This document shows, piece by piece, positions 51,367-62,396 of a stretch of 64,000 nt of DNA. A program made the position numbers and the translations under genes. Within the stretch, counting starts at the first letter, position 1, and each line of letters opens with the position of its first letter. A model generated the notes under the pieces. It saw only the letters and a list, made by a program, of their open reading frames with translations. It made no database searches and was not told the origin of the DNA. Source of the DNA: Sporosarcina sp. P32b (GTDB lineage Bacteria > Bacillota > Bacilli > Bacillales_A > Planococcaceae); NCBI RefSeq assembly GCF_002743335.1, contig NZ_PDZB01000008.1, forward strand, positions 41,893 to 105,892. Direction: 5' to 3'.

Positions 51367-51771
51367 ATGAGTAAAATCAAAGTGAATATCGTCACTCCCG
51401 ACGGCCCTGTTGTTGAAATGGATGCGAACATGGTGATTGCAGTTACCGAAGCTGGTGAGATCGGGGTTCTACCCGGTCACATCGCGATGGTCGCGCCGCT
51501 TCAAATTGGTGCACTTCGCCTAAAAACAGATGGCAAAACAGAAACAGTCGCAGTCCACGGAGGCTTCATCGAGGTCCGTCCTGAAGTTGTCACTGTGTTG
51601 GCACAGAGTGCGGAACTGGCTGAGTCCATTGATATCGCACGTGCAAAGAAAGCTGCTGAAAAAGCTGAACAAGATCTTCAGAAAAAATCTGACGACCTAT
51701 CTCAAAACTTAGCAGAGCTTGATTTAAAACGCGCAATCAACCGCATGCAAGTGTATGAACAACGTATGTAA
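51367..51771 (+). CDS. atpC: F1Fo ATP synthase subunit epsilon
   Basis: Rotor and inhibitory subunit. 134 residues: N-terminal beta sandwich (IGVLPGHIAMVAPL, VHGGFIEV) and two C-terminal helices (ARAKKAAEKAE, ending NRMQVYEQRM). Last gene of the operon. Confidence 0.96.
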   Translation: MSKIKVNIVTPDGPVVEMDANMVIAVTEAGEIGVLPGHIAMVAPLQIGALRLKTDGKTETVAVHGGFIEVRPEVVTVLAQSAELAESIDIARAKKAAEKAEQDLQKKSDDLSQNLAELDLKRAINRMQVYEQRM

Positions 51772-51783
51772 TCTATAAATGAA

Positions 51784-51818
51784 ATGGGCGGACAGACAAC
51801 CTCTGTCTGCCCATTTTC
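51784..51818 (+). terminator. Terminator of the atp operon
   Basis: ATGGGCGGACAGA / TCTGTCTGCCCAT stem (13 bp, one G-U), 5-nt loop, then TTTTCTCT. Confidence 0.9.
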
Positions 51819-51853
51819 TCTATATCCAAGAAATAAAAAAAGGAGTGGACACT

Positions 51854-52087
51854 TTGGACAGCATGTTAGGTAGCAATCCATTACTCGCGATCGTATCGCA
51901 CATCTTCTTCATAGGCATCAGCTTCATTGCTCTACAAGCAATTTTGCCAGAAAACATCATACGAAAAAACCGCGTATTCCAAACACAACTTTTGTTTATT
52001 TTGTTAAGTATTGCTATAGGTTCGACCGTATCAAAATTCTTTTTAGACATATCCTATTGGTCAGGAAGATGGGCAACCTGGTTTTGA
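51854..52087 (+). CDS. ywzB: DUF1146 family membrane protein (YwzB)
   Basis: 77-residue protein with two membrane segments. SHIFFIGISFIALQAI and LLSIAIGSTVSKFFLD match the DUF1146/YwzB family found after atpC. TTG 51854 is chosen since AGGAG lies 8 nt upstream; the GTG at 51845 lies in the site. Function unknown. Confidence 0.8.
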   Translation: MDSMLGSNPLLAIVSHIFFIGISFIALQAILPENIIRKNRVFQTQLLFILLSIAIGSTVSKFFLDISYWSGRWATWF

Positions 52088-52279
52088 TTTCCTTCAGCTG
52101 AAGCTCTACCAGTAAGACCAGCGGAAATCAGAACTCTAGCTGAAAGAAATTAAAACATATAAGTTGAACAGTAGAAGTGTCATCACAAAAGCACCATTGA
52201 TTTTCAACAATACTTCTTCAGCTTATAGTAGGATGAACTTTCTTCAATATATGAAACTGACTGACGACAAGTTATAAGT
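52088..52279. other. Intergenic region after ywzB
   Basis: TTTCCTTCAGCT and AGCTGAAAGAAAT form an imperfect inverted repeat around 52084-52150. CTTCTTCAGCTTATAG follows near 52212. No gene is supported. Confidence 0.4.
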
Positions 52280-52365
52280 GGGATTTCAACGGAGGAAGAA
52301 GACGACACCGAGGGCATCAACGCTAGGCTATAGGACAAGAGTCCTGCGTTCGGAGTGAAAATCCC
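52280..52365 (+). repeat. Degenerate hairpin element
   Basis: GGGATTTCA and TGAAAATCCC arms with AGGAC / GTCCT inside, preceded by GACAAGTTATAAGTGGGATT, which matches the lead-in of the copy at 14266. The GCGACTCC signature is lost, so this looks like a decayed copy. The region from 52366 to the murA start is AT-rich and shows nothing else I would support. Confidence 0.5.
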
Positions 52366-52727
52366 GATTGTATCTCAAAATAGACATTCCATGTAGCAAC
52401 TTTGTAATATGCATGTAATAAAAATATCTTCAATTGCGTGTAAAATGTAAGATTAGCGGGTAATAACAGTAGTGTGGCTATAAATGAACGGTCAAATGCA
52501 ATCACTTTGTGTCAAATCTCCACATATACTACATCACGCAAGAAATAACACAAAACTGCGCCGGAAGATACTTGTTTCATAAGGTTTTACAAGGTACAAT
52601 AGTATAAGTTTTATATGTGAAATTTGACTTTGACAAATGAATTGCAACACCAATGAAAATGTTTATAGACGATTATTGATAATAGGCTGTGTGAGTGAAG
52701 GATAAATTGGACTCGGAGGGGCTACTG

Positions 52728-54023
52728 GTGGAAAAAATTATTATTAACGGCGGACGGACTTTACAAGGGAACGTACGTGTAGAAGGTGCGAAGAACGCGG
52801 TATTACCGATCTTGGCTGCTGCTTTATTAGCATCTGAAGGAGTGAACGTGATTCGTGACGTTCCAAATCTCTCAGATGTACGGACGATCAATGAAGTGCT
52901 TAAAAGTTTGAACGCAAAAATCACGCATGATCCGGAAAAAGGGGAAGTCATCGTAGATTCACGTGGAAGACTAGCAGACGAAGCACAATTTGAATACGTA
53001 CGCAAAATGCGCGCATCCATTTTAGTAATGGGACCGTTACTGGCGCGTAACGGATTCGCGCGTATCGCATTACCAGGAGGCTGTGCAATTGGTTCAAGAC
53101 CTATTGACCAACACTTGAAAGGCTTCGAAGCAATGGGAGCTGAAATTTCATTTGGACATGGCCACGTGGAAGCAAAAGTAGACGGCCGATTAAAAGGCGC
53201 GAAAATCTACTTGGATTTCCCAAGTGTAGGCGCAACAGAAAACATTATGACGGCTGCTGCTCTCGCTGAAGGTACAACAATCATCGAGAACGCTGCGAAA
53301 GAACCTGAAATCGTCGACTTGGCGAACTTCATCAATGAAATGGGCGGTAAAGTAGTAGGTGCAGGTACGGATAATATTCGTATCGAAGGTGTAACGACAA
53401 TGTATGCATCGACTCACCATATTATTCCGGATCGCATCGAAGCTGGAACATTCATGGTAGCTGCAGCTATCACGGGTGGAGACGTTACAATCGACAACGC
53501 AGTACCTGAACACTCTACAGCACTAATTTCCAAATTGACGGAAATGGGCGTAGAAATCACGCAATTGGATGAAGGCATTCGTGTTACAGCGAAGCACCCA
53601 CTAAAGGCAGTCGATTTGAAGACCATGCCGCATCCAGGTTTCCCGACAGATATGCAATCACAAATGATGGCATTGATGTTAACAGCTACCGGTATCGGTG
53701 TGTTAACGGAAACTGTATTTGAAAATCGTTTTATGCACGTTGAAGAATTCCGCCGTATGAACGCGGATGTAAAGATCGAAGGACGTTCTGTTATTGTTTC
53801 AGGACCTTCAAAAATCCAAGGTGCGGAAGTCGCAGCCACAGACTTGCGTGCCGCTGCATCACTCATCCTAGCCGGACTCGTAGCAGAAGGCGTAACACGT
53901 GTAACTGAATTGATTCACTTAGATCGCGGTTATGTGGACTTCGATAAGAAGCTCAAAGCACTTGGCGCAGACATAACGCGTGTGTCATCTGAACAAGAAG
54001 TTACTGAATCTCAATTTGCATAA
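52728..54023 (+). CDS. murAA: UDP-N-acetylglucosamine 1-carboxyvinyltransferase, main paralogue (MurAA)
   Basis: First committed step of peptidoglycan synthesis. 431 residues. [12 protein letters not shown], the PEP-binding Cys in [15 protein letters not shown] and [16 protein letters not shown] 52728 (MEKIIINGG) follows GGAGGGG and aligns with B. subtilis MurAA. Position after the atp operon and before spoIID is conserved. Confidence 0.94.
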   Translation: MEKIIINGGRTLQGNVRVEGAKNAVLPILAAALLASEGVNVIRDVPNLSDVRTINEVLKSLNAKITHDPEKGEVIVDSRGRLADEAQFEYVRKMRASILVMGPLLARNGFARIALPGGCAIGSRPIDQHLKGFEAMGAEISFGHGHVEAKVDGRLKGAKIYLDFPSVGATENIMTAAALAEGTTIIENAAKEPEIVDLANFINEMGGKVVGAGTDNIRIEGVTTMYASTHHIIPDRIEAGTFMVAAAITGGDVTIDNAVPEHSTALISKLTEMGVEITQLDEGIRVTAKHPLKAVDLKTMPHPGFPTDMQSQMMALMLTATGIGVLTETVFENRFMHVEEFRRMNADVKIEGRSVIVSGPSKIQGAEVAATDLRAAASLILAGLVAEGVTRVTELIHLDRGYVDFDKKLKALGADITRVSSEQEVTESQFA

Positions 54024-54030
54024 TACTCGA

Positions 54031-54062
54031 AACCATGGACAGTTTACTGTTCATGGTTTTTT
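54031..54062 (+). terminator. Terminator after murAA
   Basis: AACCATGGACAG / CTGTTCATGGTT stem (12 bp, one G-U), 4-nt loop, then six T. Confidence 0.93.
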
Positions 54063-54075
54063 CATATATTACGAT

Positions 54076-54104
54076 GAATACACGATCTGCCCTCAACATA
54101 TAGT
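54076..54104 (+). promoter_or_regulatory. Possible sigma-E promoter of spoIID
   Basis: GAATACA, 14-bp spacer, CATATAGT resembles the sigma-E pattern KMATATT-N14-CATACAHT with two mismatches in each box. Transcription would start at or next to the spoIID ATG. Confidence 0.35.
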
Positions 54105-54109
54105 CTAGT

Positions 54110-55057
54110 ATGTACAAAAAACTACTGCTTTTATTCATCATTCTCACATTATTTTTTATTCCCATTCTTGTAAGACAAGCACCAGTGCTTAAACTGGTAG
54201 ACCAACGAGAGGAGAAGTACTGCGATGTGATGATCACGGTGATCGGTGTGGACGAGCCGATTCCGCTTGAAGAGTATGTCGTCGGAGTGGTAGCGGGTGA
54301 GATGCCTGCCGAATTTCATCCCGAAGCATTAAAAGCTCAAGTCATTGCAGCCCGCACATATGCCGCAAGAAACACAGATAAAGGAATCAAGCCGATTGCT
54401 AAAGATGTCTCTGCGCAAGTGTACCGCACAGAAGCCGAACGTAAGGAGCGCTGGGGCAAGTCGTTCAAAGACAATGAAAAGAAAGTTCGCAAAGCAGCAG
54501 AAGATACGCAAGGCCAAATTATTGTGTACGGGGAAGAAATCATATCGGCCATGTTTTTCTCCACATCTAATGGAAAAACAGAAGCCGCGCAAAACTTCAG
54601 TGGCAATCCGATCGAGTATTTACAAAGCGTTGAAAGTCCAGGTGAAGAGGATGTAGCGCCTACCGTAGAGCGCAAGCAAGAACTGACATTGACTGAATGG
54701 AATCGTAAACTCGGTTTCAACTGGGATGCCAATCAATTTCGCGAACTAAAGCTCGTCCGCAATCAAACCGGACGTGTCCAGAAAATCATGTCTGGACAAT
54801 ATGAAACGAGCGGCCGCCAAATTCGTGAAAAACTTCATTTGGCTTCCACCGACTTTAATATTGCGTATGACGTCAACAATCAAATCGTCCATATTACGAC
54901 CGTTGGCTATGGCCATGGAGTGGGGATGAGTCAATATGGCGCGGAAGCTTTCGCACAAAAAGGATGGACTGCAGATCAAATTGTATCGCACTATTATACA
55001 GGCACAAAAATCCAAAAAATAAATTTACCTGAAGATCGATGTTTAAAATCCTCGTAA
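54110..55057 (+). CDS. spoIID: Stage II sporulation protein D (SpoIID)
   Basis: Lytic transglycosylase of the engulfment complex (with SpoIIM and SpoIIP). 315 residues: N-terminal membrane anchor (~4-22), then the SpoIID domain with PLEEYVVGVVAGEMPAEF, KAQVIAARTYA and the C-terminal GYGHGVGMSQYGAEAFA. No Shine-Dalgarno sequence is visible before the ATG. Confidence 0.94.
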   Translation: MYKKLLLLFIILTLFFIPILVRQAPVLKLVDQREEKYCDVMITVIGVDEPIPLEEYVVGVVAGEMPAEFHPEALKAQVIAARTYAARNTDKGIKPIAKDVSAQVYRTEAERKERWGKSFKDNEKKVRKAAEDTQGQIIVYGEEIISAMFFSTSNGKTEAAQNFSGNPIEYLQSVESPGEEDVAPTVERKQELTLTEWNRKLGFNWDANQFRELKLVRNQTGRVQKIMSGQYETSGRQIREKLHLASTDFNIAYDVNNQIVHITTVGYGHGVGMSQYGAEAFAQKGWTADQIVSHYYTGTKIQKINLPEDRCLKSS

Positions 55058-55087
55058 CTTGCAAAGAATGCAAGTGAGGTGATGAAC

Positions 55088-55744
55088 ATGCGAGAAGAAA
55101 AACCAAAGGCCCCTTCTCAGGAGAACAAGAAAACGAAGAACGGCTGGTTCTGGCCTGCCATTTATACGAGCGTAGCGCTTTTATTCATCGGCATGGTATG
55201 GGGATACACCGCCTTGACGACGGAAGATTCTGTACCGTCTGAAGTGGCAAAAGTGGAACAGCCAAAAGAAAACGGCACGGTAGAAACAAACGCATCAAAA
55301 GAAACACTGAAGTATCCATTCGATGAAGCAAAAGTAGATCAAGTCGCCATCTTACAAGAATTTTATGATGCAGAAGCAGACGAAGCAGTGCGTGAGAAAG
55401 CACTACTCGTATTCAACCAGACGTATGTCACCAGCAAAGGACTTTCTCTATCGATGGATGGTGAACCGTTCGAAGCCGTAGCGGCAATGAGTGGAACAGT
55501 CGAAGAAGTCATCGTGGATTCATTCAAAGGAACGGAAGTTAGATTGAAACACGCGGACGGTAAAACAACAGTCTACGGTTCATTAACAGGCGTACTTGTC
55601 AAAGAAGGCGACACGGTCCAACAAGGACAAGTGCTTGCCACAACGACTCAGAATGAATGGAACCCCGAAGCAGGCGTCCACTTGCAATTTGAAATTCAGC
55701 AAGATGGAGTGTCCGTAAACCCACACGATTTCCTAGCATTTTAA
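55088..55744 (+). CDS. spoIIQ: Stage II sporulation protein Q (SpoIIQ)
   Basis: Forespore membrane protein that binds SpoIIIAH across the septum. 218 residues: cytoplasmic N-terminus MREEKPKAP, one membrane segment (~23-43), degenerate LytM/M23 domain (~125-215). Neither zinc-ligand motif is intact: PFEAVAAMSG replaces the HxxxD site, and VHLQFE replaces HxH. It is thus structural, not a peptidase. ATG 55088 is 7 nt after AGGTG. ACTTGCA / TGCAAGT forms a small hairpin just before the site. Confidence 0.9.
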   Translation: MREEKPKAPSQENKKTKNGWFWPAIYTSVALLFIGMVWGYTALTTEDSVPSEVAKVEQPKENGTVETNASKETLKYPFDEAKVDQVAILQEFYDAEADEAVREKALLVFNQTYVTSKGLSLSMDGEPFEAVAAMSGTVEEVIVDSFKGTEVRLKHADGKTTVYGSLTGVLVKEGDTVQQGQVLATTTQNEWNPEAGVHLQFEIQQDGVSVNPHDFLAF

Positions 55745-55756
55745 TACGTAGCACCC

Positions 55757-55787
55757 AAGCCATTCCAGCCCCCGGAATGGCTTTTTT
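55757..55787 (+). terminator. Terminator after spoIIQ
   Basis: Perfect 10-bp stem AAGCCATTCC / GGAATGGCTT, 7-nt loop, then TTTT. Confidence 0.93.
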
Positions 55788-55815
55788 CATATGTTGCTAC
55801 CTGTTCGCATACACT
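55787..55815 (+). promoter_or_regulatory. Sigma-E promoter of spoIIID
   Basis: TCATATG (6 of 7 to KMATATT), 14-bp spacer, CATACACT (exact match to CATACAHT). B. subtilis spoIIID is transcribed by sigma-E. The predicted leader is about 30 nt. Confidence 0.8.
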
Positions 55816-55853
55816 ACATTAGTCAAAGGAGTGAATAGAGAAAGGAAGAGGGC

Positions 55854-56126
55854 GTGCACGAGCAAATTAGAAAACGCTGCGTACGACTGGGCAAGCTACT
55901 GATCGAGACCAACTTGACAGTGCGCGCGCTAGCCACTGCGACCGGCTACTCCAAAAGCACGGTCCACAAAGACTTAACCGAACGATTACCAAATGTAGAT
56001 CCAGGCTTGTCAAGGAAAGTCGCAGAAATTCTGGCCTATCACAAATCCATCCGCCACTTGCGCGGAGGAGAAGCCACCCGCCAAAAATGGAAAAATGAAT
56101 CCGAAGCACAAAAAGCTGATGCCTAG
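55854..56126 (+). CDS. spoIIID: Stage III sporulation transcriptional regulator SpoIIID
   Basis: Mother-cell DNA-binding regulator acting after sigma-E. 90 residues. Helix-turn-helix with YSKSTVHKDLTERLP (~33-47), then the conserved basic tail AYHKSIRHLRGGEATRQK. GTG start with AAAGGAAGAGG upstream. Confidence 0.96.
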   Translation: MHEQIRKRCVRLGKLLIETNLTVRALATATGYSKSTVHKDLTERLPNVDPGLSRKVAEILAYHKSIRHLRGGEATRQKWKNESEAQKADA

Positions 56127-56183
56127 CCACACTGAAAATGAAGCAGTAAGATACTGTACTTATACAAGCAGCTTGAAATGGTG

Positions 56184-56222
56184 AAAAGCTATCCAGAGGA
56201 GTGTATCTGGATAGCTTTTGTT
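56184..56222 (+). terminator. Terminator after spoIIID
   Basis: Perfect 14-bp stem AAAAGCTATCCAGA / TCTGGATAGCTTTT with an 8-nt loop, then GTTTG. Confidence 0.93.
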
Positions 56223-56263
56223 TGCTTGGGGTGAAGTTATGTAGTTTGTCTATTTGGGCGGGC

Positions 56264-57285
56264 CGCTTAATTTAAGTCTGGGAACGCTCAATGCCAGTCG
56301 GGGAACGCTCTATGCATCGCCGAATCCGCTCAATCGTCGGGGCTATCCGCTCTATGTCTGTCCGCTAACGCTCTATGCGCGGGTTCACCCGCTCAATGAT
56401 CCCCGAGATCCGCTCAATCCACCTCCGCGAGAGCTCTATGTCACGTTTCACTCGACACTCAATTGCTCGCGCCATTCCGCTCAATGTAAGTCCGGGAACG
56501 CTCAATGCGTCGCCCAATCCGCTCAATCGTTGGGGCTATCCGCTCTATGTTGGTTCGGGAACGCTCTATGCGCCAGCTTACCCGCTCAATGATCCCCGAG
56601 ATCCGCTCAATCCACCTCCGCGAGAGCTCTATGTCAAATCTCTCTCGACACTCAATCGCTCGCGCCATTCCGCTCAATGTAAGTCCGGGAACGCTCTATG
56701 CGTCGCCGAATCCGCTCAATCGTTGGGGCTATCCGCTCTATGTTGGTTCGGGAACGCTCTATGCGCGGGTTCACCCGCTCAATGATCCGTAAGATCCGCT
56801 CAATCCACCTCCGCGAGAGCTCTATGTCAAATCTCTCTCGACACTCAATCGCTCGCGCCATTCCGCTCAATATAAGTCCGGAAGCGCTCAATGCGTCGCC
56901 CAATCCGCTCAATCGTTGGGGCTATCCGATCTATGTTGGTTCGGGAACGCTCAATGCGCGGGTTCACCCGCTCAATGATCCCCGAGATCCGCTCAATCCA
57001 CCTCCGCGAGAGCTCTATGTCACGTTTCACTCGACACTCAATCGCTCGCGCCATTCCGCTCAATGTAAGTCCGGTAACGCTCTATGCGTCGCCAAATCCG
57101 CTCAATCGTCGGGGGCTATCCGCTCTATGTTGGTCCGGGAACGCTCTATCTGTGGGTTCACCCGCTCAATGATCCGTAAGATCCGCTCAATCGCCGAGGT
57201 TATCCGCTCTATGTCGATTCGCAAACGCTCTAGGTGCGGACTTACCCGCTCAATCCATCCCCACAACCGCTCTATCAGCCCATGC
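56264..57285 (+). repeat. 21-bp-phased array, locus 4, with 193-bp higher-order repeat
   Basis: CGCTC(A/T)AT motifs every 21 bp, grouped into a 193-bp unit (eight 21-bp steps plus one of 25). Units begin at 56285, 56478, 56671, 56864 and 57057; an independent marker (CGCTCAATCCACCTCCGCGA) falls at 56411, 56604, 56797 and 56990, again 193 apart. The fifth unit is partial and has one inserted G. 193 is not a multiple of three, so frames shift from unit to unit. The array fills the ~1.2-kb gap between spoIIID and glpK. Confidence 0.96.
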
Positions 57286-57358
57286 AGCCACCCACCCCAC
57301 CCACCCCAAAAAAACATGTATAATAAAAACCAAACACCACCACCAACAGGAGGAATGA

Positions 57359-58855
<1,497 letters not shown>

Positions 58856-58862
58856 TTCACTA

Positions 58863-58890
58863 GCCGCCGCTAACTTGCTGGCGGTTTTTT
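58863..58890 (+). terminator. Terminator after glpK
   Basis: CCGCC / GGCGG stem with an 11-nt loop that can partly pair (GC / GC), then six T. Confidence 0.8.
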
Positions 58891-58934
58891 GTTATAACGC
58901 CTTCCCTCGAACGATGTCAAAAAAAGTAGAAATA

Positions 58935-58943
58935 TGATATAAT
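58935..58943 (+). promoter_or_regulatory. mbl promoter, extended -10
   Basis: TGATATAAT is an extended -10 element 55 nt before the mbl start; no strong -35. Confidence 0.55.
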
Positions 58944-58997
58944 GAACAGCTAATGAATGTAATCAGATAGGGCGTATGAGGAAGGGGTCGGGTCACG

Positions 58998-59999
58998 ATG
59001 TTTTCGAAAGAGATTGGAATAGACTTGGGTACCGCCAATGTATTGATATATGTGAAAGACAACGGTCTCGTTATTAATGAGCAAGCTGTCATTGCGATCG
59101 ATAAACGTACGGATGAACCTGTGGCTTTTGGTAATGAGGCCTATCAAATGATTGGTCGTTCACCAGAACATATCCAGATCATACGTCCAATGAAAGTCGG
59201 GAACATTGCGGACTTCGAAATGGCCCGTGTGTTGATCAGGCACTTCCTCGAGAAAGCGCTAGGAAAAAGCTTGCGTATTCGGCCGCACGTTACGATTGGC
59301 TGTAAAGCAGATACGACGCGAGTGGAAAAAAGCGTGATCCGACAAGTGATGATGGGAGCCGGAGCCAAACAAGTCGTCATTGAGGAAGAATCAAAAGTGG
59401 CGGCGATTGGAGCTGGTATTGACATCTCTAAGCCTTCAGGCAATATGATAGTCGATTTGGGTGCAGGTACGACAGATGCATCCGTGCTGTCGATGGGGGA
59501 AATTGTATCGTTTAAGAAAACGAATATCGGCGGCCTTCATTTCGATCAATGTATTATCCAACATATACGAAAAAAACATAATGTTTATATAGGTGAAAAA
59601 ACGGCAGAACAAGTGAAAAAAGACATCGGTCTTGTGCAGATGGGTGGAGTGAAACCGGGCGCGATGAATGTGCACGGCAGTGACCTCGCCACCGGTATTC
59701 CGAAAACAATTGAAGTGACGGCGGAAGAGATTCATGAGGCATTGCGTCTGCCAATCGGTAAAATCGTGGAGACGACAAGAGATGCACTAGAAGAAACATT
59801 GCCGGAGCTCGCTGCAGACATTGCGCAGCGCGGCATCATATTAATCGGAGGCGGCGCATGGCTTCCGGGAATAGATACGTTATTATCCGAACATCTCCAG
59901 GTGCCAGTGTTCATTGCGGAAAATCCACTTACTTGTATAGTAGAAGGAACTGGATTGCTCATGGATTCGGTCGGTAAAAACTCAACACGCATAATTTGA
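58998..59999 (+). CDS. mbl: MreB-like actin homologue Mbl
   Basis: Cytoskeletal ATPase guiding lateral wall synthesis. 333 residues. Phosphate 1 loop GIDLGTANVLIYV, phosphate 2 MIVDLGAGTTDASVL and adenosine loop IILIGGGAWLPGID. Followed by flhO-flhP, as for B. subtilis mbl rather than mreB. The start has GGAAGGGGTCGG upstream. Confidence 0.95.
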   Translation: MFSKEIGIDLGTANVLIYVKDNGLVINEQAVIAIDKRTDEPVAFGNEAYQMIGRSPEHIQIIRPMKVGNIADFEMARVLIRHFLEKALGKSLRIRPHVTIGCKADTTRVEKSVIRQVMMGAGAKQVVIEEESKVAAIGAGIDISKPSGNMIVDLGAGTTDASVLSMGEIVSFKKTNIGGLHFDQCIIQHIRKKHNVYIGEKTAEQVKKDIGLVQMGGVKPGAMNVHGSDLATGIPKTIEVTAEEIHEALRLPIGKIVETTRDALEETLPELAADIAQRGIILIGGGAWLPGIDTLLSEHLQVPVFIAENPLTCIVEGTGLLMDSVGKNSTRII

Positions 60000-60075
60000 A
60001 CTGCCATGCAAGCGGCAAGTAGTGTATACTAAAAACAATGATTATTCGACATAATGATGCAAAGGAGTGAAATGA

Positions 60076-60900
60076 ATGTTTCGTGGTTTTTATACAGTAG
60101 GGTCAGGCATGATTGCACAGCAACGCCGGACGGAAATGCTTTCCAATAATATCGCGAACGCGAATACGCCAGGCTATAAGGCGGAGCAGTCATCGATTCG
60201 TGCATTCCCAGACATGTTGTTATCTCGCTTGGATTCAACGCGCGTCCCAACGGAAAAAGGTTTGAACTTTAGAAATCTTTCCGAAGTAGGCGAGCTATCG
60301 ACAGGCGTATATATGCAAGAAACCTTGCCTTTATTCGCACAGGGACAGTTGCGTGAAACGGAACAGAAGACGGATATCGCGTTGCTGGACGGACCAATGG
60401 AAGTCAATGAAGAAACAGGCGTTGCGGGAACCGTGTTTTTCACGTTAGAAGGTGAGAACGGCAGCCAATTCTACACACGAAACGGTAATTTCGCTGTCAA
60501 CGCAGAAGGCTATCTGACCAATCCATCCGGTTTATACGTCCTTGACGATGCCGGCAATCGGATCGAACTGACAAGTGATGATACTCGCGTGACGGATGCA
60601 GGTACGATTTTCGCTGGAGAAACAGAAGTCGCGACTCTAGGTATTGCCTACTCTGACGCAGCGGATGCATTGTCCAAGCAAGACAACGGACTCTTCACGA
60701 CGATTGACGGCAATGCGTTACCGACAGGCGGTACGTACTCGATGCAACAAGGATTTCTCGAAGATTCTAACGTCGACGCCGCGCGCTCGATGACGGATAT
60801 GCTAACAGCCTACCGTGCATTTGAAGCCAATCAAAAAGTCTTGCAAGCCTATGATCGCAGTATGGAAAAAGCGGTCAATGAAGTAGGACGTGTCAATTAA
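60076..60900 (+). CDS. flhO: Flagellar hook-basal body rod protein FlhO
   Basis: Distal or proximal rod component related to FlgF/FlgG. 274 residues. N-terminal rod signature LSNNIANANTPGYKAE (~24-39) and the C-terminal coiled-coil MLTAYRAFEANQKVLQAYD typical of axial proteins. AAAGGAG precedes the ATG. Position after mbl and before flhP as in B. subtilis. Confidence 0.92.
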   Translation: MFRGFYTVGSGMIAQQRRTEMLSNNIANANTPGYKAEQSSIRAFPDMLLSRLDSTRVPTEKGLNFRNLSEVGELSTGVYMQETLPLFAQGQLRETEQKTDIALLDGPMEVNEETGVAGTVFFTLEGENGSQFYTRNGNFAVNAEGYLTNPSGLYVLDDAGNRIELTSDDTRVTDAGTIFAGETEVATLGIAYSDAADALSKQDNGLFTTIDGNALPTGGTYSMQQGFLEDSNVDAARSMTDMLTAYRAFEANQKVLQAYDRSMEKAVNEVGRVN

Positions 60901-60940
60901 TGACTACATATAGAAACATGCGAAAAGGGAGTGACCTTTG

Positions 60941-61774
60941 ATGATTCGCACGATGACTACAGCCACCAACACGATGAATCAGTTGCAACAACGTCTCGAT
61001 TTGATCGGCAACAATTTATCGAACGTTGGTACCCATGGATATAAATCTTCGGCTGCTACATTCCAAGAACTTTTATTCCAGCAAATGAATAATGACAAAG
61101 CAGATCAAGCCGAACGCAGTTCAGACTTCGGCATTCGTATGGGCACGGGCGCACACCTTGGCAGCCTGCAGATGAACTGGAAAGTGGGCTCTGTACAAAT
61201 AACAGACCGCCAGCTAGACTTTGCGCTAACGGAACCGAAACAACATTTTAATTTAATCCAGCCAACAGACGGCGGGGAAGAAATCATTTATTCACGTAAA
61301 GGTAATTTCTACTTGTCACCGACTGCCAATGGCGACAATGCGCTAGTCAATGAAGAAGGACTCGCAGTGGCCGATAGCGCAGGCCGTCCAATCGTCTTTT
61401 CTGGACAAGCAACCGATTATCAAATTCGTCCGAACGGTGTGTTGCAAGTGACGACACCACAAGGCACGCAAGAATTTAATCTCGGTGTTACCGTTCTAGA
61501 AAAGCCGGATTCAATGGTTCAACTTTCGGCAACCAGCTTTGGATTGCCTACAGACCTAGCCGCACTCGGATTGACGGCCAATGATTTATTAACCGAAATG
61601 ACGGGTGCTGGACGAGATCAGATTGGCTTGCAAAACCAAGCGCTCGAAACATCCAACGTGGAGTATGAAAAAGAAATGGCGGATATGATTTCGACGCAAC
61701 GTGCCTATCAATTCAATGCGCGTTCCGTAACTATGGCGGACCAGATGATGGGCTTAATTAACGGCATTCGCTAA
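60941..61774 (+). CDS. flhP: Flagellar hook-basal body rod protein FlhP
   Basis: 277 residues, FlgG-like rod protein. IGNNLSNVGTHGYKSS near the N-terminus and MADMISTQRAYQFNARSVTM at the C-terminus. ATG 60941 directly follows an in-frame TTG; GGGAGTGACC lies upstream. Forms a rod pair with FlhO. Confidence 0.92.
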   Translation: MIRTMTTATNTMNQLQQRLDLIGNNLSNVGTHGYKSSAATFQELLFQQMNNDKADQAERSSDFGIRMGTGAHLGSLQMNWKVGSVQITDRQLDFALTEPKQHFNLIQPTDGGEEIIYSRKGNFYLSPTANGDNALVNEEGLAVADSAGRPIVFSGQATDYQIRPNGVLQVTTPQGTQEFNLGVTVLEKPDSMVQLSATSFGLPTDLAALGLTANDLLTEMTGAGRDQIGLQNQALETSNVEYEKEMADMISTQRAYQFNARSVTMADQMMGLINGIR

Positions 61775-61797
61775 CGCGTGCAATAGGAGTACTTACT

Positions 61798-62343
61798 ATG
61801 ACAGATAAAAATAAAAACTTCAAAAAAATAACAGAACCACTATCACCCGTGCAACCATTCGAACCATTGAAAACACCGGAAATGGAAGATCCGATCGAGC
61901 TTACGGAAACAGATCCGACTAACATGGACGAAGTGGCCGTTACGCTATCAGAGCCTCTTACAACAGACGAGGAAGTTCCGGCAGACATTGAGCCGATAAC
62001 GGATACAGAAGAGCTAGAAACAGCTCCTGACGCTACAGAAGAGACGCTTTTGGTAGAAACCGAGCCTGAAGAAACCGACGCGACTTCCCGAGCAACAATG
62101 AAGTCGAAATGGACACGCAAAGAGCGTTCCAAAAAAGCTTCAAAACCCGTAAGTGAAATGCGCTGGGTCCAAGTGCGCTTAATTCCGATTTGGCTACGAT
62201 TACTCTTGCTACTCGTAGTACTCGTCTTAGCCGCTATAGCAGGAACAATGGTTGGTTTCAGCATAATCGGCGACGGCTCAGCAGGCGATGTCTTCAAAAA
62301 AGAGACATGGCAACATATTTTTGATATCATGAACGGTAAATAA
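61798..62343 (+). CDS. EpuA-family single-pass membrane protein
   Basis: 181 residues. The first ~125 are acidic and low in complexity, probably disordered. The C-terminal ~55 residues hold the conserved EpuA block: [14 protein letters not shown], one membrane helix (~130-158), then [20 protein letters not shown]. Members are often labelled RNA polymerase subunit beta, which the sequence does not support. AGGAG precedes the ATG. Function unknown. Confidence 0.75.
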   Translation: MTDKNKNFKKITEPLSPVQPFEPLKTPEMEDPIELTETDPTNMDEVAVTLSEPLTTDEEVPADIEPITDTEELETAPDATEETLLVETEPEETDATSRATMKSKWTRKERSKKASKPVSEMRWVQVRLIPIWLRLLLLLVVLVLAAIAGTMVGFSIIGDGSAGDVFKKETWQHIFDIMNGK

Positions 62344-62396
62344 GTACAGAAACATCTGATTTCTTCAGATACTCTGGAATAAAGGAGACAAATTTC

